This document shows positions 1 through 8,386 of a DNA stretch of 64,000 bases, piece by piece. The stretch's first letter is position 1, and each line of letters starts with the position of its first letter. The stretch spans positions 186,001-250,000 of the forward strand of contig CAVPFA010000004.1 in assembly GCA_963703655.1 (NCBI GenBank). Direction: 5' to 3'. The notes under the pieces were generated by a model that searched no databases, was not told the origin of the DNA, and worked only from the letters and a program-made list of their open reading frames with translations. Made by a program: the position numbers and the translations under genes. The stretch comes from CAVPFA01 sp963703655 (GTDB lineage: Bacteria > Actinomycetota > Acidimicrobiia > Acidimicrobiales > Bog-793).

Positions 1-647
1 CGTGTCGCGCCCACCAGTCTCCGGCTTGGATGACTGCGGCTTCGATAGTCGACAACGAGCTGTTCGAGCCGGCTCCCGCCAAGGCCAGCAACTCGCCGAC
101 CGTTGAGGCCAGCCGCGGGTTCTCTCTGCGAGTTGGCTCTTCCTCGGCCGCGGCGTCCCAGTCCTGGTAGGCGAGTATCACTCGACAGCGCTGCGAGGGC
201 GACGGCGAGAATCGAACCGGCCGCGCCGCATCAGCCTCGGCTGCAACCCGGCGGCTTAGCTCCGGTACGTCCAACGACCCGAAACGGGAACGGCGTTGGG
301 CCAACCGCACCGTCGTCAGGGCCGCCGCAGCAGCTACGGCGGGGTTATCCCGCCTGCCGCGAACCTGCCCACTCAACCAGCAGTCTCACCGCCGGGTGAG
401 ACAGTGCCTGGTCGCGCCGGCTGGCCAACTCCTTCATGGACGCTTGCGCCCGCGGATTCAACTCCCGATACTGCAGCGCCAGGCACCAGGTCCGGTAGGT
501 CCAGTCGGGCAGGGAGGGAGATCGAGGCTCAGCCAGCAGTGAAGTGAGGATTGGCGTGAGCCAACGGATGCTGGGGTCGCCGACACGAATCGGGACGGCG
601 GCGCGGCGGATCGCCGCTGGCGTGTGGTCGAGGGTGGTCTGGGCCAT
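1..647 (-). pseudogene. partial unknown gene with a one-base frameshift, running off the left edge
   Basis: The start at 647 opens a 100-residue frame that stops at 345 right after residues AGSRQAG. One base out of phase, an open frame continues from about 350 to position 1 and beyond (it begins DNPAVAAAAALTT and runs to AGDWWARH at the edge). The two halves join naturally as one protein of more than 210 residues if a single base is restored near 346. Composition is ordinary and mostly helical. I do not recognise the family. It is transcribed away from the regulator at 751, so the two genes share a divergent upstream region of about 100 bases. The frameshift could be real decay or a sequencing error. 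Two adjacent unrelated genes are also possible. Confidence 0.45.
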
Positions 648-750
648 GTCATGACCATCCGCCGGCAGCTACTGACATCGGAATGTCGCAGGGTGGCCTT
701 TTCGAGGACATTTCCCTGCAGTCGGCGCTCATGGTCGTACGCTCTGGCGC

Positions 751-2322
751 GTGACCAGGATCTCCCCCCGGTCGGAAGGGACCCTTCTCAGAGCCCTGGT
801 GAGGGAGCGCCGGCTCACCGTCCAAGAGACGTTGGATTTGCTTCGGCGGCGCGCTGAGCTGATGAACGAGCGCAGTTACGCACTGTCGGATCGTCAGCTG
901 CGCAGGTGGCTGGCGGGCGATGTCGCGTCGCTCGATGGAGTTCGCCCGGCAAACATTCGGGTAGCGGAAGCGGAGTTCGGCTGGCCCATCGGCGCGCTCT
1001 TGGCCGATGATCAACGGCCGACAGACCATCCGGAGTCGGCGCCGGGCCTCAAGGATCGGGAGCTTCGCACGAAAGAGTTCATCTCATGGGTCGCTGAGCA
1101 CTCCGCGCTCAGCTACGAGGCCGCCTACAGGGCCGTGGCGGAAGGAGCCGAGAGGTTCGCGTCGGTATCGTTTGTCATGCGCGCGGCTTGCGAGGACGCC
1201 CGGTCCCAGGTCGGCAGGACTCAGATCGCCGATGCGGTTGCTGACTATTACGGTCACTCGGCTGCGTTCTACAGCGCTCGGGTTGGCCAACGCGTTGTGC
1301 ACCTCAGCGTCCTGACCAACCAGGACTGGGTCGGATTGGCAGTTCCGTTAGGAGGTGACGCCGAGTCCTGCGCTCCAGCAGGGCGAGGTGAGGGTCCGGC
1401 GGTGCGCCTGAGCGACAGCCAGGCCCGCTCTGCGCTCGACCGATTGGCAGCGGCAGAAGTCACAGGGACGGTGATGGTCAACAACTCCCTCTATCGGCTC
1501 TCTGGTCTCGAGATCGGTCGCTCTCACCTGGCGGCGCAGTTCGAGTGTGCTGAATTCGCGGTCTACGCGTTGACGGCCGACCTGCTCGAAGCAGAGCTGC
1601 GCGACCTGGCACGAGAAGAAGTGCAAGACGCAGATGGCACAGAGACGCCGCTGCGGGACGCTTGGCTCCCGACCGTGGAGTCCGGACTGGCCTTTGAGAG
1701 GCGTGTGTGTGTCGGCGGCCCTGTCTGCCTCGTTGCCATCGCCGACGGGGAGCAGTACCAGCTACTCGTTCAGGAGCGCTCGAACCAGGTCCTCAACGTG
1801 ACCGGAGCCCTCGCCGTCATCCCGAAGGCCTTCCACCAGCCGATCGTGGATGCCTATGGCGAGACCCGTATCTCGACGACCATCGAACGAGAGCTGGAGG
1901 AGGAGCTTTTCGGACGGGTGGACCTCGAGCAGCGCTTGGTCGAATCCATGCGGCGAGCCGCTCCGTTGCACCCCTTCAACGCGTCCGCGCCAATGAAATG
2001 GCTACGCGGTCATCCTGACTCCTGGCGGATGGAGTGCACTGGCTTCGGTATCAACATGGTCACCGGAAACTACGAGTTCTCGTGTCTAGTCGTGATCGAG
2101 GACCCAGCGTGGTGGACAGGTTACGGACACCTCCTCGAGGCCAATTGGGAGGCCAGCCGATTGCACCGATACTCGTCGCTAGACATCGACGGCATCATGC
2201 ATCTGATCGGCGACACTCGGTGGAGCAATGAAGGTCTCCTCGCGCTCATCGAAGGTCTTCGTAGGCTTGGCGAGTTGGACTCCTCCCGGGTGAGGCTGCC
2301 GACGATTGAGAGGATTTCATGA
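751..2322 (+). CDS. HTH-type regulator with a degenerate Nudix-like C-terminal domain
   Basis: 523 residues from a GTG at 751; no Shine-Dalgarno site precedes it, so a leaderless start is possible. The first ~90 residues resemble the DNA-binding region of large Streptomyces-type regulators (LSDRQLRRWLAG is a recognition-helix-like segment). The middle is a GAF/sensor-like stretch. Residues ~330-500 look Nudix-like around IERELEEELFGR, but the Nudix box is imperfect: the glycine after EE is a phenylalanine and the spacing is off by one. It may therefore bind a nucleotide-like ligand without hydrolysing it. The stop overlaps the next ATG by 4 nt, so it is translationally coupled to the cupin gene. 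Known: regulator plus cupin pairs of this kind occur in streptomycetes. Inferred: the pair senses and responds to a small molecule. A pure ligand-binding regulator is the main alternative. Confidence 0.7.
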   Translation: MTRISPRSEGTLLRALVRERRLTVQETLDLLRRRAELMNERSYALSDRQLRRWLAGDVASLDGVRPANIRVAEAEFGWPIGALLADDQRPTDHPESAPGLKDRELRTKEFISWVAEHSALSYEAAYRAVAEGAERFASVSFVMRAACEDARSQVGRTQIADAVADYYGHSAAFYSARVGQRVVHLSVLTNQDWVGLAVPLGGDAESCAPAGRGEGPAVRLSDSQARSALDRLAAAEVTGTVMVNNSLYRLSGLEIGRSHLAAQFECAEFAVYALTADLLEAELRDLAREEVQDADGTETPLRDAWLPTVESGLAFERRVCVGGPVCLVAIADGEQYQLLVQERSNQVLNVTGALAVIPKAFHQPIVDAYGETRISTTIERELEEELFGRVDLEQRLVESMRRAAPLHPFNASAPMKWLRGHPDSWRMECTGFGINMVTGNYEFSCLVVIEDPAWWTGYGHLLEANWEASRLHRYSSLDIDGIMHLIGDTRWSNEGLLALIEGLRRLGELDSSRVRLPTIERIS

Positions 2323-2684
2323 GCACAGGAAGTTGGCACTTCGGCAACGCTGCCCGTGACGGCAAAGAGCACCGTGGTTGGATCGTCGGCCACTTCATGA
2401 ATGTCGACGACGTTCGCCAATCGGGAGGAGTCGAGATCAAGTGGGGCATTCACGCCAGTGGGGAACAACGAGCCGACTGGCAGACTGACGAGACCCGCAC
2501 CACGGTGCTATTGCTCGTGACGGGCAGATTCCGCGTCGACCTCTCCGTGGACAGCTTCGTCCTCGAGCAGGAAGGCGACTACGCGACGTGGGGCCCGGGG
2601 ATCGGACACTCCTGGCGGGCCGAGGAGAACTCGGTCGTGGTCACGGTGAGATGGCCGTCCGCGCTTCCATCAGGATCGAACTGA
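2319..2684 (+). CDS. small cupin-fold protein
   Basis: 121 residues, starting inside the stop of the preceding regulator (ATGA overlap). The sequence shows beta-rich repeats and a cupin-like core (HASGEQRADWQ, then LLVTGRFRVDL, then GPGIGHSWRAEENS, which supplies a histidine in the usual second-motif position). Proteins of this size and pattern bind small ligands or act as sensors, and they are often mis-named signal peptidase I in actinobacterial annotations. There is no signal peptide or membrane segment, so it should be cytoplasmic. Coupling to the HTH/Nudix-like protein suggests both act on one signal. Enzymatic activity cannot be read from the sequence. Confidence 0.7.
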   Translation: MSTGSWHFGNAARDGKEHRGWIVGHFMNVDDVRQSGGVEIKWGIHASGEQRADWQTDETRTTVLLLVTGRFRVDLSVDSFVLEQEGDYATWGPGIGHSWRAEENSVVVTVRWPSALPSGSN

Positions 2685-2799
2685 GCTCAGGGAACCATGG
2701 ATGACTGAACTCAACAAACAGTCGTCTCGCCGGCCGGAATCCACTTCGCCTGATGCGGGCCAGTTGGAAAGCAACTTTGTCGCGTAGTCTCTCCTGACG

Positions 2800-3660
2800 A
2801 TGTCGCTCGTGGAAAGTGCCGCAGCGCGATTGCGTGAGAGACCTCCTGGGTTTGTCGGGTCGGTCGGTACGGTGTTCTCCGAGTCGTCAGAGCGGGCGGC
2901 CTTCGAGATCACGAGCGCCCGAGGCGTCACGCTGGTGGCGAAGGCGCACCTGTCCCGCGAGAGCTACGACAGGGAGATGATCGGGTGCCTCACGGCACGC
3001 CAGTGCGCACTGAGCGCGCCCCTCTTCTGGTATCCGTACTTCAAGGCGGAACCGCCCTATGTACTCACCTACGCCCGTGTCGAGGGCCATTCGCTGTCGT
3101 CCGCCGATCCAGATGATGATTGGCGAGAAGTTGGTGTCAAGCTTCGGGTCCTCCACATGGCTCAGGACCGTCTCGACCTTCCCCGGTTTCATCGCGGTGG
3201 AGGCACTTGGCTCCAGTCCTGCCGACAGCGACTGGTTGTCGAGACCCGGTGGGCGAACTCCGCCGGCTTATTTTCGGATGGGGCGGCCGAATCGATGCTG
3301 CAGTCGGGCCTCACATCTCTCGATCTTGACGAGGAGCCTGACCAGACCTTCATCCACGGCGACCTGCAGCCCGGTCACGTGCTTCTCCGTTGTCCGGGAG
3401 GCCACGCGACGCTATTCCTCGATTTCGGCGATGCCGGCTTAGGCGACCCGGCCTGGGACCTGGTGGCCCTCAGCCTTTACGACCCCGATCGCCTGGGGAT
3501 TCTGCTCGACGGCTACCGCGCCTTGCCGGCGTTCCTAGATCACGTCGAGCAAGTGGAACTCGGCTATCGACTCCTGCGGCATCTGAGCGCGGCTCGTTGG
3601 CTCACCGAGCACGAGTTCGATCCACAGCCCGACATCTTGATGGCGCTCCGATTGATCTAA
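2800..3660 (+). CDS. aminoglycoside-phosphotransferase-fold kinase (APH family), substrate unknown
   Basis: 286 residues, ATG start. The APH/choline-kinase fold is shown by the catalytic loop FIHGDLQPGHVLL (about residue 185) and the metal-binding LDFGDAGLGDPAWDLV segment about 20 residues later; the second motif reads DFGD, common in the wider family. The N-terminal lobe has a beta-strand lysine (VTLVAKAH) in the ATP-binding position. The family phosphorylates hydroxyl groups of small molecules. Length is normal, and the protein is complete. It lies 115 nt after the cupin and may share its regulation. It is not necessarily an antibiotic-resistance enzyme: none of the signature regions that separate APH(3') from other members is evident. 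Alternatives are a fructosamine- or homoserine-kinase-like enzyme. Confidence 0.75.
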   Translation: MSLVESAAARLRERPPGFVGSVGTVFSESSERAAFEITSARGVTLVAKAHLSRESYDREMIGCLTARQCALSAPLFWYPYFKAEPPYVLTYARVEGHSLSSADPDDDWREVGVKLRVLHMAQDRLDLPRFHRGGGTWLQSCRQRLVVETRWANSAGLFSDGAAESMLQSGLTSLDLDEEPDQTFIHGDLQPGHVLLRCPGGHATLFLDFGDAGLGDPAWDLVALSLYDPDRLGILLDGYRALPAFLDHVEQVELGYRLLRHLSAARWLTEHEFDPQPDILMALRLI

Positions 3661-3716
3661 CGGCACGGTTGCGCTCGATGTAGGCACAGGGATCTCACTT
3701 CGAGCGAGCCGTGCGA

Positions 3717-4037
3717 TCACAGCCCCCGGCCCACCAGTTCCGCCGTCGTCGACCCGCTCAGGTTTGCTGGCCCTTTTCTCGCCTTCGCCAGGTGGCGGAC
3801 ATGAGCCGCCTCAAGGCCGAGGAGCGTGGCAGTCAGGACTGCTCCGATCTCGAGCGCCATCGCGGCAACGGTTTGCTCGACTTCTCCCTTTGCGAGGGCT
3901 ACCAAGCTGTCGTGCTCGGCGAGCACCTCGGCTCGCCGAGCGCAGGTTCGGTCAAAGTTGGTGACGGCACGCGTGTAAGCGCCGTCGAGTGCAGCGAGCC
4001 TGCGCTGTGTGTCGCGTACGGTACCGCGAACAGCCAT
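3717..4037 (-). CDS. small helical protein, unknown function
   Basis: 106 residues, starting at the ATG at 4037 with a strong AAGGAG site five bases upstream, which is why the longer upstream extension is rejected. It is almost entirely alpha-helical, with heptad-like spacing, and ends in a short TTAELVGRGL tail. The next gene on the same strand (4152-4592) has the same layout and a similar tail (TSAELHGLARRP), so the two are probably diverged paralogues or partners. Such pairs occur on actinobacterial conjugative elements, and a MobF relaxase lies 5 kb away, but no function can be assigned. Confidence 0.6.
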   Translation of the reverse strand: MAVRGTVRDTQRRLAALDGAYTRAVTNFDRTCARRAEVLAEHDSLVALAKGEVEQTVAAMALEIGAVLTATLLGLEAAHVRHLAKARKGPANLSGSTTAELVGRGL

Positions 4038-4151
4038 GGGTGCTCCTTGTCTGAAGCCGTCCCAGCGACCGCTCCTAAATAAGAGGCACTGGCGGCTCCA
4101 GGCTATTTCCAAGTGGCCCCGGTACTCCCCTGTGCGGCCGCCCGGCTGAGC

Positions 4152-4592
4152 TCACTCAGCTGGTGCGGCGGGAGTGTTGCGCGGGCGACGGGCCAGACCG
4201 TGAAGCTCGGCCGACGTCATGCCGGTGAGCTGCTGGCCGACGCGTCCGTAGCCGAGCACCTGCTTCGTTGCTTCAGCCAACTCCAACCTCGTGGCCAGGA
4301 CCGCCACCGCCTCGACCGCTTGGAGCCGTTTTGCCTCTTCGACGGCAGCCAGGACTTCCGGCCGAGCGCTACCGGCACGGACAACCAGACTCGCCTCCAC
4401 CGACGTCTTGATTCGACGCCGGCGGCGCGCCGCCTCCCAGTCGCGCTGACCCAGGCCTCCAGTCGCACGAACAATCCGGCGTTCGGCTCGTTCGATCACC
4501 CGGTCGCGATGCTCGACCGCCCGCTGCCATGCCTGATACGAGCGCTGCCAGCGGTCACCCGCCGTGATCAACTCATCTGCCGCAACCGACAT
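4152..4592 (-). CDS. helical protein, likely paralogue of the downstream gene
   Basis: 146 residues from ATG 4592 (MSVAADELITAG). The open frame extends further upstream, but that part lies inside the IS3 element, whose end is at 4625, so it is not native. The protein is rich in Arg, Ala, Glu and Gln, with long amphipathic helices suggesting a coiled coil, and ends ...AELHGLARRP. It is separated by 114 nt from the similar 106-residue gene downstream, and the two are probably co-transcribed. The IS3 insertion sits only 32 bp upstream of the start and has probably removed or replaced the native promoter. Function unknown. Confidence 0.6.
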   Translation of the reverse strand: MSVAADELITAGDRWQRSYQAWQRAVEHRDRVIERAERRIVRATGGLGQRDWEAARRRRRIKTSVEASLVVRAGSARPEVLAAVEEAKRLQAVEAVAVLATRLELAEATKQVLGYGRVGQQLTGMTSAELHGLARRPRNTPAAPAE

Positions 4593-4656
4593 CTCGTTTC
4601 GCACCACTCCACAGCAATACCATCTGAATCGCCCTGGGTTTCGTAGAGGCTCGGGT

Positions 4657-5532
4657 TTAGGCCACGGTCCCGGTCGGGGTGGTCGTCTTGACACGGTAGT
4701 TGTCTTCGTATTCCATCGGCGGCAGGTACCCGATCGAAGAATGCAGGCGGGCTGCGTTGTACCAGTGCACCCACTCGGCGGTCTCCCGTTCGACCTCGGC
4801 GGCGCCGGTGAAGGTGCGGGGGTGCAGGCCGATGAGCTCGGTCTTGTAGAGACCGATCGTCGACTCCATCAGCGCGTTGTCGAGAGCGTCCCCGACGGTG
4901 CCGACAGAAGGGGCCATGCCGGCATCGGCGAGCGCCTGGGTGAAGACAATCGCCGTGTATTGCGAGCCGGCGTCAGAGTGGAACACGAGGCCTGTCGAGG
5001 TGAAGCGGGCATCGCCACGCCTACGGGTGAACAGCGCCTGCTCGAGGGCCGACATTACGAGCGGGGTGGCCTTCGAGGCCGAGACCCGCCAGCCGAGGAT
5101 CCGGCGCGAGTAGACGTCGGTGACGAAGCTGACGTAGCAGAACCCGGCAAGGGTCCACACGTATGTGAAGTCCGCAACCCACCACTGATCGGGCCGGGTC
5201 GGGGTGCCCCAGGCCCTCTTGATCAGATCCGGGTGGCGCGGAACTTTCCGGTCAGAGCGCGTGGTGACCGTGTGGTGGTTGGCTCCCCGCCGCACACCGC
5301 GGATGCCGAGGATCCCCATCAGCCGGACGACCTGGTCGCGGCCGACGTCGTGGCCGGCGCGGCGCATGGCGTGCCAGAGCTTCATCACCCCATAGAGGCT
5401 GTGGTCGGCCCGATAGAGGTCGAGGAGGGTGTTGGCCATCTGCGCGTCGTTCCAGTCGCAGTCAGACACCGGCCGCGACCGACGGGCGTAGTAGGTGCTC
5501 GGGGCGATCGGCACGTCGTGCTTAGAGAGCAC
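4657..5532 (-). CDS. IS3 transposase OrfB (DDE integrase core)
   Basis: Catalytic DDE domain of an IS3-family transposase. The ATG at 5532 gives 291 residues, but the frame is open further upstream (ALIVAYIDVYKDRFGVEPIC), so the functional product is most likely an OrfAB fusion made by -1 frameshifting. An HTH_21-like segment (YGVMKLWHAM) comes first. The rve core follows, with the first Asp in WWVADFTYVW, the second in VFHSDAGSQYT and the Glu in NALMESTIGLYKTELI, ending with RLHSSIGYLPPMEY. All three catalytic residues are present and no stop interrupts the frame, so the element could be active. Confidence 0.92.
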   Translation of the reverse strand: MLSKHDVPIAPSTYYARRSRPVSDCDWNDAQMANTLLDLYRADHSLYGVMKLWHAMRRAGHDVGRDQVVRLMGILGIRGVRRGANHHTVTTRSDRKVPRHPDLIKRAWGTPTRPDQWWVADFTYVWTLAGFCYVSFVTDVYSRRILGWRVSASKATPLVMSALEQALFTRRRGDARFTSTGLVFHSDAGSQYTAIVFTQALADAGMAPSVGTVGDALDNALMESTIGLYKTELIGLHPRTFTGAAEVERETAEWVHWYNAARLHSSIGYLPPMEYEDNYRVKTTTPTGTVA

Positions 5533-5588
5533 CCGGCAAATCGGCTCGACCCCGAAACGGTCCTTGTAGACGTCGATGTAGGCGACGA

Positions 5589-5915
5589 TCAGCGCAGTTG
5601 ACGGTCGAGCTCCGCCGCCGCGAAAAATGCCGACGCCGTCCGCAGGATCTCGTTCGCCCGCCGCAGCTCCGCGTTCTCTCGCCGGAGGGCCTGCAGCTCG
5701 GCCGCCGCGTCGGTCGTCACGCCCCGGCGCTGCCCGGCGTTGATCTCGGCCTGGACGATCCAGTCGCGCATCGTGTCGGGATGCACACCGAGCAGCTCGC
5801 CGATCCGCCGCCGGATCTGTCGCGCCGACTCGTCCGGAGCGTCACGCAACCGATCTTGGAACATTCTCACCGCGCGGTCACGGGTCTCCTTGTCGTACTT
5901 CCGATGTGCAGGCAC
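5589..5915 (-). CDS. IS3 transposase OrfA (HTH and leucine-zipper region)
   Basis: 108 residues. It has an N-terminal HTH_Tnp_1 domain (RKYDKETRDRAVRMFQ ... LGVHPDTMRDWIVQAE) and a C-terminal leucine-zipper-like helix (LQALRRENAELRRANEILRTA). Near the end, ASAFFAAAELD is encoded over a GCATTTTTC run that could let ribosomes slip -1 into the OrfB frame, which is open from there on. The phase relation of the two frames is exactly -1, as is usual for IS3. OrfA alone normally acts as a DNA-binding inhibitor; the fusion is the transposase. Confidence 0.9.
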   Translation of the reverse strand: MPAHRKYDKETRDRAVRMFQDRLRDAPDESARQIRRRIGELLGVHPDTMRDWIVQAEINAGQRRGVTTDAAAELQALRRENAELRRANEILRTASAFFAAAELDRQLR

Positions 5916-5981
5916 AGCTCAGTCTCCCTTGTGTGAGATCAGAGCCTCCATCAAATCCAGTGAGATTCACGCCGTTCCACA

Positions 5982-7934
5982 TCACCATCCCCCAATCCCA
6001 TCCCCATACCCATCCCATCCACCGACCCAACTTCCTTCCAAGCTCCATCCTGGACTCCACACGTTCGGCATTCGAGGTAAACCTGGCCCTGTCGCCGGAA
6101 ACTTGACATCTCGGCCGCGTGCTTCGGGCGTAGCCGCAGGCCAGAGCCGCGTCGTAAAGCTCGGCTCCAATAGCCTGGATCCCCCAGTGCCTCTTCTGTA
6201 GAGGCGGTCATCGCGACCGCCCTCGACGAAGGGGAGCACGACGTGATCTCGATCAATCGAACGCAAACGGTCTTCACTGAACACCCGTCGTTGACCCTCC
6301 GAAGTGACGTCCGCGCCTCGGCGCCCCGACGACCTGGAGGCGCGGCCGGAACGGGGACGGGTCTTCGTCGTGCCGGTCGCCGGCGGCTGCGCGTCAAGGG
6401 GGATCCGCAGCGCGATCTCGACCTGCCAGTCGGTCACTCGGACATTCTCGACGACGATGCGCATCAGCCGTTGACGTCCTGCGAAGTCGAGCTGGTTGAT
6501 CCCGTTAGCGACCGAATTGGCGAACCCGGCCACTTGCTTGCGGAGCCGGTTGTTCGTGGTCAGCTCGCCTCGTTCGGCCACGAGCCGTTCTCGTTGCGTC
6601 TCGAGGCTCTGCCGCCGGGCGGCGAGCTGCTCGTTGCGGCGGGACACCTCGCCGAGCTCGATCAGCCCCGTCTGGTAGATGTCGAGCAGCCGCTGGCGTT
6701 CACGCTCCAAGTCGTCCAGCCGGCGTTGCATTCGCGCCAGCTCGGCGGCGAGGATCTCGTCGTCAGGGAGGGGTTCGCGGCTCACGATGCCGGCCTCGCC
6801 GGCGGTGAGCAGCTCGGGCCGCAGCATCGCTTCGCGGATCTGGTCGAACACGAAGACGTCGAGTTCGTCGGCACGGATGTTGCGCATGCGGCAGCGCCGC
6901 TCCGGCCCTTTCGCCGTGAGCTCGTTCTGGTAGGCGCAGGCGTAATAGTGGTTGTGGCCGCCTGCGGTGCTGACTTTGCGGGTGCATCCGCACTTGATCC
7001 CGCAATGCCCGCACACCACCAGGCCTCTCAACAACCAGCGGTCGCTCGGGGCACGCCGGGCGCTGAAAGCTATGTTGCGGGAGACGATGCGCCCCGCCGC
7101 CTCGAAGGTGTCCGCCGAGATGATGGCGGGCACGGCCACCTCGATCCATTGCTCGCGCGGGCGTGCCACCTGACGGGTCGGACGGCCGGTCGGCTTGGCC
7201 GAGGGCACGCTCTCTCGCCGGTACCAGTAGGCCTTTCCCATGTAGGTGGAGTTGCGCAGCAGCCCTCCGATCGTCGAGATCGACCAGATCGGTCGTCCGG
7301 TCGGGCTCGGGATGCCGTCGGCACGGAGCCCCCTGATCAGCTGGCGCATAGACAAGCCGCCGGCCACGTAGTCGTCGAACAAGCGCCGCACGACGACGGC
7401 CTCGGGCTCGAAGATCTCGTAGCGGGCAGGGCCTTCCTCTCTGCGGGGCACGCGGCGGTAGCCGTAGGGGACGATGGTGAAGATCGCCTCTCCGGCGCGC
7501 ACCTTGTAGAGCTTGCCGCGCCGCTGGCGCTCGCACATCTTGGCCCGCTCGTACTCGGCTATCACTCCCTGCACCTGGACCAGAAGGCGCGCCTGGGGGT
7601 CGTCGGCGATGGGCGGCGCGTCGGTGAAGGACACCTCGACGCCGAGACGGGCGAGCTCGTCCAGAACGAGCATCTGGTAGGCGAAGTTGCGCGCCAGCCG
7701 GTCGGCGGTGAGCACCCAGACCCGCTCGAAGACGCCGGCCTGCGCCCCGTCGCGCAGCGCGTCGAGGCCGGGTCGGTCGAGGCGTGCGCCGGAGTGGCCG
7801 TCGTCGACGAATCGGGCGACCAGCTCGTCGCCCACCTCGGCCACCTTCGCCTCGAGCAGCGCCAGCTGTGAGCCGATCGTTCCCCGACTGGCCTGCGTCT
7901 CGGATGACACTCGTGCATAGATGGCTGCTCTCAC
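5982..7934 (-). CDS. large serine recombinase with Zn-ribbon and coiled coil
   Basis: 650 residues. The start is the GTG at 7934, placed by a perfect AAGGAGG eight bases upstream; the open frame continues further upstream but without a ribosome site. The N-terminal resolvase domain (AAIYARVSSE with the catalytic serine; DGHSGARLDRPGL; LTADRLARN; EYERAKMCERQRRG) is followed by a Recombinase domain (PYGYRRVP ... STIGGLLRNSTYMG), a four-cysteine Zn ribbon (VCGHCGIKCGCTRK ... YYAC) and a long coiled coil (about residues 400-500) with the post-coil domain. The last ~90 residues (after VTDWQVEIALRIPLD) look non-conserved and end in a Trp/Gly-rich tail next to the IS3 end. The original C-terminus may therefore have been altered. 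It works with the two small genes upstream. Role: site-specific integration and excision. Confidence 0.88.
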   Translation of the reverse strand: MRAAIYARVSSETQASRGTIGSQLALLEAKVAEVGDELVARFVDDGHSGARLDRPGLDALRDGAQAGVFERVWVLTADRLARNFAYQMLVLDELARLGVEVSFTDAPPIADDPQARLLVQVQGVIAEYERAKMCERQRRGKLYKVRAGEAIFTIVPYGYRRVPRREEGPARYEIFEPEAVVVRRLFDDYVAGGLSMRQLIRGLRADGIPSPTGRPIWSISTIGGLLRNSTYMGKAYWYRRESVPSAKPTGRPTRQVARPREQWIEVAVPAIISADTFEAAGRIVSRNIAFSARRAPSDRWLLRGLVVCGHCGIKCGCTRKVSTAGGHNHYYACAYQNELTAKGPERRCRMRNIRADELDVFVFDQIREAMLRPELLTAGEAGIVSREPLPDDEILAAELARMQRRLDDLERERQRLLDIYQTGLIELGEVSRRNEQLAARRQSLETQRERLVAERGELTTNNRLRKQVAGFANSVANGINQLDFAGRQRLMRIVVENVRVTDWQVEIALRIPLDAQPPATGTTKTRPRSGRASRSSGRRGADVTSEGQRRVFSEDRLRSIDRDHVVLPFVEGGRDDRLYRRGTGGSRLLEPSFTTRLWPAATPEARGRDVKFPATGPGLPRMPNVWSPGWSLEGSWVGGWDGYGDGIGGW

Positions 7935-8065
7935 GGGATTGGCCTCCTTGTTGTCGGGTGGTTCACGGCGTTCTCCGTCCCGCCATAGCGCTGCCACGCT
8001 CTCTCGTCGCTCAGGTGCGCGGACGTCCATACACCCGCGTGGTGTGCTCGCTCCGGTGGCTGGCT

Positions 8066-8386
8066 TCACGACGTCGATCCCGAGGCGGCGACGGCGCTCG
8101 TGCCCGCACCGGACGCGGCCGCCACCATGGAGAGCACGAGCAAGTAGCCGTCGGTGAGCGCCTCCTGCCGGGGATCGCCATACGGGCTCCACGGTGGCCT
8201 GGCCGCGCCGAGAAGGACGGCGCTGAAGGCCGCCGGGGCGCTCGGCTGAAGGATCAGGCCCGCCAGCCCTGTGCGCTCGAAGCGGCCGGCGGCGGCACTG
8301 ACGAGCGGCGTGCCGGCCAGCACCCCGGCACGCAGCTGCTCGTAGTCGGCCTGGGCGCCTTCTCCGATCGGCCAGAAGCTCCTCAC
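8066..8386 (-). CDS. small protein of a serine-recombinase module
   Basis: 106 residues from a GTG at 8386 that overlaps the stop of the upstream HTH gene (GTGA), indicating translational coupling. The core (VRSFWPIGEGAQADYEQLRAG ... PPWSPYGDPRQEALTDGYLL) is recognisable to me as a conserved companion of HTH plus recombinase gene sets in Actinobacteria, but I know of no assigned function. It has no membrane segment and no obvious catalytic motif. It lies 131 nt before the recombinase start. It could act as a directionality or accessory factor; this is inference from position only. Confidence 0.65.
   Translation of the reverse strand: MRSFWPIGEGAQADYEQLRAGVLAGTPLVSAAAGRFERTGLAGLILQPSAPAAFSAVLLGAARPPWSPYGDPRQEALTDGYLLVLSMVAAASGAGTSAVAASGSTS

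Larger units (their letters stand above)
4625..5969 (-). mobile_element. IS3-family insertion sequence, complete
   Basis: The element is 1345 bp. Imperfect inverted repeats of 27 bp with 21 matches mark its ends: left TGAATCGCCCTGGGTTTC..., right ...AAATCCAGTGAGATTCA. Both have the TG...CA termini expected for IS3. It carries orfA and orfB in the usual -1 phase. No matching 3-4 bp target duplication is visible (left flank ATC, right flank CGC). This points to a later rearrangement or deletion next to one end rather than a fresh insertion. Confidence 0.8.

Noticed and set aside
2800..3660. Calling the APH-fold kinase an aminoglycoside-resistance gene
   Set aside because: Only the general kinase motifs are present; substrate cannot be inferred.
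4657..5601. Plus-strand frame 4564-5601 as a separate gene
   Set aside because: Shadow of IS3 OrfB; His/Val/Arg-rich composition without motifs.
6243..7871. 542-residue plus-strand open frame
   Set aside because: Antisense of the serine recombinase; high-GC shadow with no ribosome site or family resemblance.
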